Below, in pieces: positions 8,143-16,024 of a DNA stretch of 43,760 bases (position 1 is the stretch's first letter; every line of letters begins with the position of its first letter). The notes beneath the pieces were generated by a model. It did not search any database. It was not told the DNA's origin and saw only the letters and a list, made by a program, of their open reading frames with translations. Origin of the DNA: Desulforapulum autotrophicum. Its GTDB lineage: Bacteria; Desulfobacterota; Desulfobacteria; Desulfobacterales; Desulfolunaceae. The stretch spans positions 1 to 43,760 of the forward strand of contig DYJE01000039.1 in the NCBI GenBank assembly GCA_020723285.1, written 5' to 3'. Position numbers and translations under genes: made by a program.

Positions 8143-9304
8143 ATGATTTGGAAAAAGGAAGAATAACCTCGAAACAGGTGCCCTTGCCCGGTTCCGACGA
8201 AACGGTGATGTCGCCGCCGCAGGACTCCACCATGGATTTGACGCTGGCAAGGCCCAGTCCGGTGCCTTTGCCCGGCTGCTTGGTGGTGTATCCTGATTCG
8301 AAGATGCGATCGATCCTGTCCGCTTCAATCCCCTCTCCGCTGTCCGTGATTTTCAGAACGATGCTGCTTCCGCTGACAGCGGTCTCAAGGGTGAGTTCTT
8401 TTCTGGCGGTAAATTCCATGGCGTCCACGGCATTTTTAACCAGGTTGTCCAGAATCTGTTTGATATGCAGGGGATTTCCCTTGAAATACGGCAGGGATTC
8501 GCAGAGGCGCAGATTCCGCCGGACCGTATGGGCGTAATGGCTGTCCATGCTGAAAAACCGGTCTTCTTCCCGGATGATGGCGTTGATGTCCACGTCCTGA
8601 ACGTAAAGCGGGTCCTCATGCCGGGACCGGTTCATAATCTCCGCGATGATGTTTCGCATTTTTTCGGCACAGTGCATGCCGTCCGCGCAGTGCCCTGCCA
8701 GTTCGTCCATATCCGGGGGGTCATCGGTCAAGCCTTCCTTGATCAGAAAAAAAAGCCCTGAAATATTGCTCAGTGTGTTGTTCAGGTTGTGGACGATATG
8801 GGCCGTATGGGTTCCGATCATGGCCATACCCATGGATTCCATCATCTGCCGTGTCCGCTCCTCGACCTTGATCTCCAGCGCGGCGTTCTGCTCGGTAAGC
8901 TGATGAAGCAGCTGTTGCCGTTCCTCGTTCAGAGCGTGATAATCCAGGGCCTGACGGATCAGCAGCTTCAGTTCCGTATCGTTCCAAGGCTTGGAGATGT
9001 ACCGGTAGATGTTGCCCGTTTCCATGGCTCTTAATATCGTTCCCGAGTCAGAAAGTCCTGAAACGATGAGCCGGACCGTCGAGGGGTGGGCCAGGGCGAT
9101 GGTGCGCAGAAGTTCAAGCCCATCCATTTCGGGCATGGAAAGATCGGTCAGCACCACATGGACAGGGTTTTCATTCATGACCCCAAGGGCAGCGCGCCCG
9201 TTTTCAGCGGTCAAAAGACGGTAAGGTTCGTTTTTAAGGGTTCTTGCAACGGCTTTCAACACATGGGGCTCGTCATCGACGAGAAGCACGTTTTTGCTGT
9301 CCAT
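8126..9304 (-). CDS. Receiver-histidine kinase hybrid, HNLNN-type H box
   Basis: The 392-residue soluble protein has a receiver domain (1-120) with phospho-acceptor Asp54 in VLTDLSMPEMD and the SKPW lysine loop. A coiled coil (about 122-155) leads to a HisKA-like region with His172 in AHIVHNLNNTLSNI. The HATPase_c domain has N box DNLVKNAVDAM, G1 DSGEGI and G2 GKGTGLGL. There are no membrane segments, so input comes through the receiver from another kinase. The residue after the active His is Asn, where most HisKA kinases have Glu or Asp; that acidic residue helps phosphotransfer or phosphatase activity, so catalysis may differ. No output regulator is adjacent. It is transcribed divergently from the acyltransferase gene and converges on the macroglobulin gene. 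Confidence 0.92.
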   Translation of the reverse strand: MDSKNVLLVDDEPHVLKAVARTLKNEPYRLLTAENGRAALGVMNENPVHVVLTDLSMPEMDGLELLRTIALAHPSTVRLIVSGLSDSGTILRAMETGNIYRYISKPWNDTELKLLIRQALDYHALNEERQQLLHQLTEQNAALEIKVEERTRQMMESMGMAMIGTHTAHIVHNLNNTLSNISGLFFLIKEGLTDDPPDMDELAGHCADGMHCAEKMRNIIAEIMNRSRHEDPLYVQDVDINAIIREEDRFFSMDSHYAHTVRRNLRLCESLPYFKGNPLHIKQILDNLVKNAVDAMEFTARKELTLETAVSGSSIVLKITDSGEGIEADRIDRIFESGYTTKQPGKGTGLGLASVKSMVESCGGDITVSSEPGKGTCFEVILPFSKSFIHES

Positions 9305-9552
9305 AGGACCTCATGTCATCATAATGTGGGTAGGGTTCTCTCATTCCAAGGATGGTGTCTTCAAAAATATACGTGAAACAACGGGCGAAGAAAACCAAAA
9401 AAACCAGCAAATCTCAGAGTCCTGATGTTTCGGACAGCCGGAAAAAGTTTTCCCTCACGCATTGTTTTTTGAACCAATACGATATATAGAACGGAACGTT
9501 TTGTGACGTACAAAAGGTCCGTCTTTTCAACTTTCTTGCTGCTGGAGTGTTT
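9305..9552. promoter_or_regulatory. Divergent intergenic region with inverted repeat
   Basis: This AT-rich gap must hold the promoters of the kinase (leftward) and acyltransferase (rightward). TTTTGT and ACAAAA at 9499-9515 form a perfect 6-bp inverted repeat with a GACGT centre, about 40 bases before the acyltransferase start, and may be an operator. No clear -35/-10 pair stands out. Confidence 0.35.
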
Positions 9553-10125
9553 ATGAAACAATTCTGGAGTCTTGTCGGAAAATCTCTTTATATGGCCATG
9601 GGCTGGCGCTTTGAGCCCCTTCCCCCTTATTTTTTAAAAAAACACGTGATCATCGGTTTTCCCCATACCAGCAACATGGACACGGTGCGGGCGTTTACAG
9701 GTTTTCGGATCGTCAAGCGCACCGGGCATGTCATGATCAAAAAAGAGTGGTTCAAATGGCCCATGTCCGTGTTTCTTGGAGCCATCGGCGGAATTCCCGT
9801 GGACCGCAAGGCGGCCAGCGGGGTCGTGGGACAGATGGTGGATATTTTCAACGAACGGGACGAGTTTCTCCTGGCCATCGTACCCGAAGGCACTCGCAAG
9901 GAAGTCCGAACCATCAAAACTGGATTCTGGCACATTGCCAAGGCGGCCGATGTGTCGATCATCTGCTGGTATCTGGACAACGACCATAAAACCACCCGCT
10001 GGCTCGGGGAAATCATCCCCGGCGACGACAAGGTGGCCGACATCCTCCGTATACGCCAGATCTACGCCGACGCCGGCTACACCTTTCCCCTCGATGTGGA
10101 GTCCATTCCCAAAGAATACCGGTAG
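9553..10125 (+). CDS. PlsC-type 1-acyl-glycerol-3-phosphate acyltransferase family protein
   Basis: The 190-residue protein carries the HX4D acyltransferase motif as PHTSNMD (His38, Asp43), the GGIPVDRK block near residue 78 and VPEGTRK near 113, in the order and spacing of the PlsC family. These motifs transfer an acyl chain from acyl-ACP or acyl-CoA to a lipid hydroxyl at the inner membrane. It is shorter than typical PlsC (about 240 aa), and the acceptor is not certain: lysophosphatidate is the default but other small members modify different lipids. The ATG at 9553 follows CTGGAG; a GTG two codons upstream is the alternative. It is a single-gene unit closed by a strong terminator. Confidence 0.88.
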   Translation: MKQFWSLVGKSLYMAMGWRFEPLPPYFLKKHVIIGFPHTSNMDTVRAFTGFRIVKRTGHVMIKKEWFKWPMSVFLGAIGGIPVDRKAASGVVGQMVDIFNERDEFLLAIVPEGTRKEVRTIKTGFWHIAKAADVSIICWYLDNDHKTTRWLGEIIPGDDKVADILRIRQIYADAGYTFPLDVESIPKEYR

Positions 10126-10159
10126 TCGCGGACACGTCCTGCTTTTTACAGACTGTAAA

Positions 10160-10188
10160 GGGAGCCGACAGGCTCCCGTTGTTTTTTT
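10160..10188 (+). terminator. Rho-independent terminator of the acyltransferase gene
   Basis: GGGAGCC and GGCTCCC form a perfect 7-bp GC-rich stem with a GACA loop, followed by a run of T (GTTGTTTTTTT). It starts 35 bases after the acyltransferase stop codon. A second short palindrome, TTTACAG/CTGTAAA, lies just before it at 10145-10159. Confidence 0.92.
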
Positions 10189-10248
10189 GTCCGTTGCAGC
10201 GGGTGTCACATTAAAATTCCAACATGGAGTTATCCTTCATTCGATGTT

Positions 10249-10398
10249 GATGGCGTCGTAAAAAGTCCCATATGCGGCGTTATAGTGTTTGGCCGGACGT
10301 TCGACGTACTCCATGTACGCCTTCACGCCCGGCCAAACACGATGCCTTGCCTCTGGGCCCTTTTCCATAGCCATCGGGCGACTTTTTACGAGTCCATC
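10249..10398. mobile_element. 150-bp MITE-like palindromic element with terminal inverted repeats
   Basis: The ends GATGGCGTCGTAAAAAGTC (10249-10267) and GACTTTTTACGAGTCCATC (10380-10398) are inverted repeats matching at 17 of 19 positions. Inside, GTGTTTGGCCGG (10285-10296) pairs with CCGGCCAAACAC (10329-10340), and CGTAC/GTACG (10305-10319) makes the tip. The whole element can fold into one long hairpin. GATGTT occurs directly on both sides (10243-10248 and 10399-10404), as a target duplication would. It interrupts the dispersed repeat seen intact at 2369-2415. A nearly identical end recurs at 43714-43760. No coding capacity is present, so movement would need a transposase elsewhere. Confidence 0.85.
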
Positions 10399-10436
10399 GA
10401 TGTTGGACGTTGAACGCTGGATGTTCGATGTTCATT
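10399..10436 (+). repeat. Dispersed intergenic repeat, right half interrupted by the 150-bp element
   Basis: GATGTTGGACGTTGAACGCT followed by GGATGTTCGATGTTCATTC continues the repeat whose left half (TATCCTTCATTCGATGTT) ends at 10248. Removing the 150-bp element and one GATGTT rebuilds a sequence that aligns without gaps to 2369-2415. Confidence 0.75.
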
Positions 10437-10639
10437 CATTCGCGCAATCGGAACAGACGTATGGAAACCAGGCTATAAAAAAATCAGCTCCCCTCTTACC
10501 GCGTTTTTCACCCCTCCGCTTCCATGGCACAGCCCATGCAAAACCAGAATCTTTTGAAACGGCCCGGTGATCGATAAAAATTTCCTGCTAAGAGTTTTTC
10601 ACGTTCATCGGCTGGGGGTCACAGATCTGGAGGTGAGAT
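10437..10639 (+). promoter_or_regulatory. Leader of the lone receiver gene
   Basis: No gene is seen here. The stretch ends with a strong ribosome site, CTGGAGGTGAGAT, directly before ATG 10640. An AT-rich part around 10470-10600 probably carries the promoter, but no clear -35/-10 pair can be named. Confidence 0.4.
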
Positions 10640-11047
10640 ATGGAAGCCATGATGGTGCTGCTGGTGGATGACGAAACGCGGTATCTTGAAACCACACGGA
10701 AACTTCTGGAAAGAAAAGGCTACAGGGCCATGACCGCCTCAAGCGGCCCCGAAGCCCTGGCCAGACTTGCGGAAAACGAGATCCATGTGGTGATTCTCGA
10801 TGTGAAGATGCCCCATATGGACGGGCATGAAACGTTCCGGGAAATTAGGAAGCATTATCCGCTGGTGGAGGTGATCATGCTCACCGGCCACGCCACGGTG
10901 GACTCCGCCATCGAGGGCCTGAGGGAAGGGGCTTTCGATTACCTGATGAAACCCACGGATGTGGATGTGCTCATTGAAAAAGCCGAAGAAGCTTTCGAGA
11001 AATATAAAAAACACCGGGCCCGAATCGCGTCCTCCGTGTCCGGATAA
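10640..11047 (+). CDS. Single-domain response regulator
   Basis: The 135-residue protein is a receiver domain with acidic pair Asp10/Asp11, phospho-acceptor Asp54 (VILDVKMPHMDG), the LTGH threonine and the MKPT lysine. About 20 charged residues follow, with no DNA-binding or enzymatic output. Such receivers act by protein contact or as phosphorelay shuttles. It is monocistronic: the 150-bp element lies upstream and a strong terminator downstream, and no partner kinase is next to it. The soluble kinases at 8126-9304 and 22622-23827 are candidate partners, but nothing in the sequence links them directly. Confidence 0.93.
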   Translation: MEAMMVLLVDDETRYLETTRKLLERKGYRAMTASSGPEALARLAENEIHVVILDVKMPHMDGHETFREIRKHYPLVEVIMLTGHATVDSAIEGLREGAFDYLMKPTDVDVLIEKAEEAFEKYKKHRARIASSVSG

Positions 11048-11132
11048 TCAGAACTTCATCCGGGTTTCCGGTGAACGTGATCGTGAATGGCCTAGGTAAC
11101 GTTCATGGCGCTGAATCCGGGAGTGTCGGAGG

Positions 11133-11180
11133 CCGGATATGCCTGTATAAAATACCACCCTGGCATATCCGGTTTTTTTT
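11133..11180 (+). terminator. Rho-independent terminator after the lone receiver gene
   Basis: CCGGATATGCC (11133-11143) and GGCATATCCGG (11162-11172) form a perfect 11-bp stem with an 18-base loop, followed directly by eight T residues. It lies about 85 bases after the receiver stop codon. Confidence 0.92.
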
Positions 11181-11302
11181 CAAATGGCCTCTGCCTGCAT
11201 TGAAATGCGATTTCCAGCTTGTAAAAATACGGAATACATGCATAAATGGTTGCCCGTCACAGGTCATAATATTATCGGGTACAATCCGGTCTGGTGCATG
11301 TT

Positions 11303-11953
11303 ATGTTTTTTGAATTCACAATGAATGCGGTCAGTTCCATGGCACATCCCGTGGCACTGTACTTTCTGCTCACCGGGATTCTGCTGTTGTGCGGATTCGG
11401 TCTTCCCCTGCCGGAAGACGTGATTCTCATCACGGGCGGATATCTGGCCTATTCCGGTTACATGGATATCCGTATTTTTCTGGTTCTGGCCATGGCCGGT
11501 GTTCTTCTCGGCGACAGCAGCATGTTCATGATCGGAAAAAAAACCGGGGATTCGATATTGAACCACCGGTTTTTATCCCAGTTCATCAAGCCCTTTCACA
11601 TACGGAAAGCACGGAATGTCATCGAAAAATACCATGACCGCATCTTCTTCATCGCCCGGTTCCTTCCCGGCCTGAGATCCGCCATTTTTTACACAGGCGG
11701 CGCCCTTAAAACCAAGTTCATGAAATTTTTCCTGTACGACGGTATCGCCGCACTGATCAGCGTTCCGGCCCTGGTTCTCGGGTCCTATTTCGGCGGGGAG
11801 TACATCGACCAGGTGTTCAGGGTGGCCAAAGGCGTTCAGACCGCCCTTGTGGTTCTGTCGATCCTTCTGGTCGCGTTTGTGGTGATCCGGGTCCGGCAGT
11901 GGATCAAGCAGAAAAACGTCCATGGAAACGATTCCACTGAAAATAAAGCGTGA
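11303..11953 (+). CDS. DedA family inner-membrane protein
   Basis: The 216-residue protein has the DedA pattern: an early re-entrant hydrophobic segment with GFGLPLPEDVILITGGYLA, the conserved arginine block FIARFLPGLRSAIFYTGGAL near residue 120, and hydrophobic segments near the C-terminus. DedA proteins are polytopic membrane proteins that help lipid-carrier or phospholipid recycling and keep the proton motive force; the substrate of this one is unknown. Possible starts are GTG 11294, ATG 11303 and ATG 11321, none with a strong ribosome site; 11303 is taken. The last 32 bp overlap the start of the M14 peptidase gene in another frame, so the two are probably co-transcribed. Confidence 0.9.
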   Translation: MFFEFTMNAVSSMAHPVALYFLLTGILLLCGFGLPLPEDVILITGGYLAYSGYMDIRIFLVLAMAGVLLGDSSMFMIGKKTGDSILNHRFLSQFIKPFHIRKARNVIEKYHDRIFFIARFLPGLRSAIFYTGGALKTKFMKFFLYDGIAALISVPALVLGSYFGGEYIDQVFRVAKGVQTALVVLSILLVAFVVIRVRQWIKQKNVHGNDSTENKA

Positions 11954-13424
11954 TGTCCTGATCGTCCTGATTATCCTCTGCCTTCCATGCCAGGCCCTGT
12001 CTGCCTTTTCTGACAGAACGCCCCACGAAATCCGGATATCGGCTCATGGCGGCCTTGAACGGCTGGTCCGCCTTGGAACGGACATCGACCGTGTTTCAGG
12101 TCTTGCCGTTTCGGCCTACCTGTCGCCGTCTGAATTTAAAAACCTCATCTCCATGGGCTACAGTGTCCGCCCTGTTCCCGACCGTGAAATAACGGCGTAC
12201 AAGCTGTATTACGGCAGAAAAAGTAAGGCCGCCACGGATCTGTATTACCCGCTTTACAGCGAACTTTCAGATCGCATCACGCAGTTTGCAACGTCATATC
12301 CGGCCCTTTGCCGGGTTGAAAGCATCGGTCAATCGGTTGAGGGCAGGGAAATCTGGGCCGTCACGGTCACCGGCAACCCGGACACCCGTGAACCGGAACC
12401 GGCCGTCACCCTGATTGCCACCCTTCACGGCAACGAACCTGTAGGGACCGTTCTTTTGATGGAACTGACAGAACACCTTCTTGAAAACCACGGCACGGAC
12501 CCGCGTGTGACGGCGCTTGTGAATCACCATGAAATCCGTATCGTTCCCTTGGCCAACCCCGACGGTTATGCCAGCGGCGACCGTTACAACGCCCAGGGTA
12601 CGGACCTTAACCGCAACTTTCCCGACCCATCACCGAATTCTGCGGATTATTTCGACAGTATCGACGGCAGAGCCCCTGAAACCCTGGCACTCATGGCCTG
12701 GATCATGGACCGACCAGCAGCTGTTTCACTCAATCTGCACACAGGTTTCCTCGTGGTGAACTACCCCTATGATTTCACCCTGGACACTGCACCGGATGAC
12801 ATTCTGTTTCAGCACATGTCCCTGGCCTACGCTGCGAACTGCCCGGACATGGCCGCCAGCGTGTACGCGAACGGCATCGTCCGAGGGGCCGAATGGTACG
12901 TGATCGAAGGCGGACTTCAGGACTGGGCCACCCTTGGTAAAGGCGAACTTCATGTGACGGTGGAGCTCAGCAACGAAAAATACCCTGCCCCCCAAACACT
13001 TTCCGCATTGTGGAACGCCAACCGCGACGCCCTTCTGGCCTATATGGAGACGTCGGACACGGGCATCGGCGGCCGGATTCTGGACAGGGCGTCCGGTGAG
13101 CCCCTTTCAGGATGGATTCATATCGAAGGAAACAGCCACGACGTGTTTTCCGAGAGACAGACCGGATTTTTCATGCGGGTCCTCCGGCCCGGAACGTATA
13201 CGATCACGGCCTATGCGGAAAACCATGTGTCGAAATCCGTCAGGGATCTTTCGGTTGTGCAGGGCGAAACAACGATCTGTGATTTTTTACTGGAAAAAGG
13301 AAGCGATCCGGATCATCCCGGCACCAAGGAGACCAACTGGCCCCGGATCGAGGCCGTGGCCGATCATTCGGAACCGGCCCGTTCGGAAGAGGATTCCGGG
13401 TGCTTTATCGGATGCGTTTTATGA
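11922..13424 (+). CDS. Secreted M14 zinc carboxypeptidase
   Basis: The 500-residue protein begins with a signal peptide (about 1-28, VLIVLIILCLPCQALS). After a pro-like region it has a peptidase M14 domain (about 110-375): zinc ligands His169 and Glu172 in TLHGNEPVG and His273 in NLHTG, substrate residues Asn230-Arg231 in TDLNRNFPDP, and catalytic Glu348 in HVTVELSNEKYP. A transthyretin-like carboxypeptidase regulatory domain (about 380-460) follows, as in the N/E (M14B) subfamily. The enzyme would remove C-terminal residues from peptides outside the cytoplasm. The C-terminus ends in SGCFIGCVL after an acidic, low-complexity tail. It overlaps the DedA gene by 32 bp. Specificity for basic residues is typical of the subfamily but not proved here. 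Confidence 0.93.
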   Translation: METIPLKIKRDVLIVLIILCLPCQALSAFSDRTPHEIRISAHGGLERLVRLGTDIDRVSGLAVSAYLSPSEFKNLISMGYSVRPVPDREITAYKLYYGRKSKAATDLYYPLYSELSDRITQFATSYPALCRVESIGQSVEGREIWAVTVTGNPDTREPEPAVTLIATLHGNEPVGTVLLMELTEHLLENHGTDPRVTALVNHHEIRIVPLANPDGYASGDRYNAQGTDLNRNFPDPSPNSADYFDSIDGRAPETLALMAWIMDRPAAVSLNLHTGFLVVNYPYDFTLDTAPDDILFQHMSLAYAANCPDMAASVYANGIVRGAEWYVIEGGLQDWATLGKGELHVTVELSNEKYPAPQTLSALWNANRDALLAYMETSDTGIGGRILDRASGEPLSGWIHIEGNSHDVFSERQTGFFMRVLRPGTYTITAYAENHVSKSVRDLSVVQGETTICDFLLEKGSDPDHPGTKETNWPRIEAVADHSEPARSEEDSGCFIGCVL

Positions 13425-13427
13425 TTC

Positions 13428-13715
13428 TTATCTTTCCTTCCAGCACGTTGGTTTTCTGTGCAGATGCATGATGGCTACGATCCATATGTCGTTATTGACA
13501 ATGCGGTAGAGGACGCCATAGGGGAACCTGTTTGTGAGACATCGCCTTGTTTTTATATCCATTTTAGTCCAGGCGTAAGGATTTGAACATACCCGGCTGA
13601 TGGTCGCGTAAACTTCCTCGGAAAATCTGAGACCTAATCCTGACTGGCGTTCTTCATAATATTCAACAGCTTCAAAAAATTCTTTTTCTGCAGATTCATG
13701 AAACCTGTAGTTCAT
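13428..13715 (-). CDS. ParE/RelE-superfamily toxin
   Basis: The 95-residue protein has the short helix-strand pattern of ParE/RelE: FHESAEKEFFEAVEYYEE, then FSEEVYATISRVCSNPYAWTK, then RRCLTNRFPYGVLYRIVNNDIWIVAIMHLHRKP. The pattern fits plasmid-stabilisation type toxins, which poison gyrase (ParE) or cut mRNA on the ribosome (RelE); which one cannot be read here. Its ATG overlaps the TGA of the upstream antitoxin gene as ATGA, the usual translational coupling. It converges on the M14 peptidase gene, ending 3 bp from its stop codon. Confidence 0.9.
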   Translation of the reverse strand: MNYRFHESAEKEFFEAVEYYEERQSGLGLRFSEEVYATISRVCSNPYAWTKMDIKTRRCLTNRFPYGVLYRIVNNDIWIVAIMHLHRKPTCWKER

Positions 13716-13945
13716 TTTGAAAATCTTTTTTTAATTTTTTCAAAAACTTCCTCGCCAGGTATGAGCTTTGCGGTTCCATTTTCAATATCCCGGCATCGAC
13801 GTTCCACCTCCTTGGCCCATGCCTGATCGATATCATTCTGAGTTGGAAGGTTTGTACTGATGATCAGCTTGTCGATTAACATTAACCGATCATCAATCGG
13901 GAGATCAAGAGCTTGTTCAAATAGTTTTTCAGCCAAGTCTGTCAT
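13712..13945 (-). CDS. Addiction-module antitoxin
   Basis: The 77-residue product (MTDLAEKLFEQALDLPIDDR, ending FEKIKKRFSK) matches the putative addiction-module component family: a short helical protein with Leu-Pro-x-x-[DE]-R near the start, partnered with ParE/RelE toxins. The start at 13945 is chosen because AGGAGG lies 8-9 bases before it; an upstream in-frame ATG at 13978 would contain that site. It precedes and overlaps the toxin gene by 4 bp. Such antitoxins bind the toxin and often repress their own promoter. Confidence 0.9.
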   Translation of the reverse strand: MTDLAEKLFEQALDLPIDDRLMLIDKLIISTNLPTQNDIDQAWAKEVERRCRDIENGTAKLIPGEEVFEKIKKRFSK

Positions 13946-13978
13946 GTTTTTTTTCCTCCTGTCATTCAATATATTCAT

Positions 13979-14027
13979 TTGGACATGTTAAATCAAAGCT
14001 TAAAAAGCTTTTGATGAATGACAGATT
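13979..14027 (-). terminator. Weak hairpin between nadE and the antitoxin gene
   Basis: Read on the minus strand, ATCAAAAGCTT and AAGCTTTGAT form a nearly perfect short stem just after the NAD synthase stop. There is no clean T run, so this may be a weak terminator or only an AT-rich palindrome. Confidence 0.35.
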
Positions 14028-15008
14028 TCATCCAACCCCCTCCACAGACTCCAGAAGAACCGGCGGAAGATGGAGGTATCGGGTGCTGTTTCGTTTGCTG
14101 TCGATGTCCTTGTAAGCCAGCTCCACCTGTTCTGCGGTGAGACCGGCCACAGGGGCCACGGTTTCGGGGGATATGCCGTGGTTTTTGCCGTAGAGGCACA
14201 AATCCAGCTTGTCATAGGGAAGGGCGAAGTAGAATTCGTCCTGACCCTGGGCCAGGGAGTAGGTGTCGGTGGTGGGCGGACGTTTCACGATGTCTTCGGG
14301 GACTCCCAGATGACGGGCCAGCATGTACACCTGGGTTTTATACAGGTGGGCGATGGGTTTGATGTCGCCGCTGCCGTCTCCCAGTTTCACGAAAAAACCC
14401 TGGTCGTATTCCAGACGGTTCGGGGTTCCCGTGGTGGCGTAGTTGTTTCTGTCCGCGTGGTAATACTCGAACATCTTGCGGATGCGCTGTTTGAAATTGG
14501 TGGCGGCGAGAATGGACAGGTAGGCGTCCAGACCCAGACGTTTTTTCACCATTTCCCCTGTGGGACTCTGGGCCACCAGGGAAAACAGGCTGTACCCAGG
14601 CTTGTCCGTGACAGAGGGCAGAACGATCTTGGATTTCCAGTTTTCCCCGTATTCGGGAACCACGGTCCTCACCGCGTCATCGTATCGTTTGTAAAAACCC
14701 ACCGCCGAAAGGGTATCGCTGATATCCTCGTGAACGGTCCGGACCCCGAAGGTTTCCGCCACCCGGCCGGACAGGAATAGGGTTTCCTCGGCGCTGTGGC
14801 GCTCGGGCATCTGGAGGGCCAGGACCCTCTCCGGTCCCACGGCCTTTGCACACAGAGCCAAAGTCACCGAACTGTCGATACCGCCTGAAACAGCCACCAC
14901 ATAGCCTTTTCGCCGAAATGTGGCTGACAGGTGCCTGCGGAGTTCCTGGGTGATGGCCGAAACGCAGGCCGCGCAATCGAGATTGAAAACGTTTTCCGAA
15001 AATGACAT
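14028..15008 (-). CDS. nadE: NAD+ synthase, ammonia-dependent type
   Basis: The 326-residue protein has the PP-loop SGGIDSS at 41-47, which binds ATP pyrophosphate, and the NadE block GTPNRLEYDQGFFVKLGDGS with DIKPIAHLYKTQVYMLARHL further on. It adenylates nicotinate adenine dinucleotide and amidates it to NAD+. No N-terminal glutaminase (CN-hydrolase) domain is present, so ammonia or a separate amidotransferase must supply nitrogen. It is about 50 residues longer than E. coli NadE, with extra sequence around residues 105-165. AAGGAGA lies before the start. It is the last gene of a seven-gene minus-strand run, 20 bp after the SrkA-like gene. Why NAD synthesis sits behind a Ser/Thr signalling cluster is not obvious. 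Confidence 0.9.
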   Translation of the reverse strand: MSFSENVFNLDCAACVSAITQELRRHLSATFRRKGYVVAVSGGIDSSVTLALCAKAVGPERVLALQMPERHSAEETLFLSGRVAETFGVRTVHEDISDTLSAVGFYKRYDDAVRTVVPEYGENWKSKIVLPSVTDKPGYSLFSLVAQSPTGEMVKKRLGLDAYLSILAATNFKQRIRKMFEYYHADRNNYATTGTPNRLEYDQGFFVKLGDGSGDIKPIAHLYKTQVYMLARHLGVPEDIVKRPPTTDTYSLAQGQDEFYFALPYDKLDLCLYGKNHGISPETVAPVAGLTAEQVELAYKDIDSKRNSTRYLHLPPVLLESVEGVG

Positions 15009-15028
15009 CTGTCCAGTTCTCCTTACGT

Positions 15029-16024
15029 TTATCCGTTCATGTTTCCATACCGGCCGAGATCTTTTCGAATGATGCCCAGCTGCTGTTCCAGGTCGCTGAT
15101 TTCATTGGCCCAGAACCGGTCGTTCCCCCAGTCGGGAAAAAGGGTCCGGAATTTGTAGTCGTCTTTCTGCCGGCTGCACCAGGCCAGAAAATACACGATC
15201 CGCATGGCCCTCAACGGTTCGATGAGCCGCAGTGTCCGGTCGTCGAACTCCCGGAACTGCTCGTAGCCTTCAAGAAGAAGGTTCATCTCCCGTCGGCACT
15301 TTGCCGCGTGATCCGGCAGAAGCAGCCAGAGATCCTGAACCGGCGGGCCGGTGACCATGTCGTCGAAATCGATGATCATGATGCCTTCGCCGGGCCGGTG
15401 AAGAAAATTCTTGCCGTGGCAGTCCCCGTGAAGGCGGATACGTTCCGCTGTCTCGAACAACGGCGCGCTGAGGTCGATGATTTCCGAGCAGAGGCCGACA
15501 AACATCCGCAGATAGGAGGGGCTGACAAAACCGCCGTCAACCAGGGTTTTCACATCGTCCGCCATGGAAAGCCCGGGATGGAGAACCACCCGTGACGGAG
15601 CGTTCCGTTCCGCTCCCGCCCCATGGACCCGCCCGATAAGCTGGCCCAGCCGCCGGTAATCGTCGTCACCGGTGATTTCAATTTCCCGCCCCCAGCGTTT
15701 GGGATACACGGCAAAACGGATGGAACCCGCCTGTCCTATCGTTCCGCCGCCGGGCAGAACCAGGGGGGTGATCACCGGAATTTCATGGACCGCGCAATCG
15801 AGAACGAATCGATGTTCGTCGGAAAGAGCCTCGTCGGCCCACCGGCCCGGTCTGTAAAATTTGGCCACGAACCGTTCGCCGTCCCGGCTCTCCAGTTCAT
15901 AGACCCGGTTGATGTAGCTGGGCAGCGGGGAGGTGAGGCCGGTCATGGGCCTTTCCAGGGCTTTTTCCACGGAACCGATGATCAGGTCGGGGGTCAGGTC
16001 TTCAAATGCGGGGCTTGTGTTCAA
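15029..16024 (-). CDS. srkA: SrkA/YihE-like stress-response protein kinase
   Basis: The 331-residue protein is an aminoglycoside-phosphotransferase-fold kinase with SYINRVYELE, ERFVAKFYRPGRW (ATP lysine), the catalytic block IRLHGDCHGKNFL near residue 190 and the metal block MIIDFDDMVTGPPVQDLWLL near 215. This combination is characteristic of SrkA (YihE), a Ser/Thr kinase that protects against lethal stress in E. coli. The start codon is TTG at 16024: it follows GAGGA at proper spacing and overlaps the TGA of the upstream regulator gene as TTGA. In E. coli the gene is tied to the Cpx system, and here too it follows an OmpR/CpxR-like regulator. Confidence 0.9.
   Translation of the reverse strand: MNTSPAFEDLTPDLIIGSVEKALERPMTGLTSPLPSYINRVYELESRDGERFVAKFYRPGRWADEALSDEHRFVLDCAVHEIPVITPLVLPGGGTIGQAGSIRFAVYPKRWGREIEITGDDDYRRLGQLIGRVHGAGAERNAPSRVVLHPGLSMADDVKTLVDGGFVSPSYLRMFVGLCSEIIDLSAPLFETAERIRLHGDCHGKNFLHRPGEGIMIIDFDDMVTGPPVQDLWLLLPDHAAKCRREMNLLLEGYEQFREFDDRTLRLIEPLRAMRIVYFLAWCSRQKDDYKFRTLFPDWGNDRFWANEISDLEQQLGIIRKDLGRYGNMNG

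Noticed and set aside
10289-10570. 93-codon open frame across the 150-bp element
   Set aside because: It starts inside the palindromic element, has no ribosome site and no protein-like pattern.
11071-11313. 80-codon open frame between the lone receiver and the DedA gene
   Set aside because: It runs through a strong terminator hairpin and shows no family pattern.
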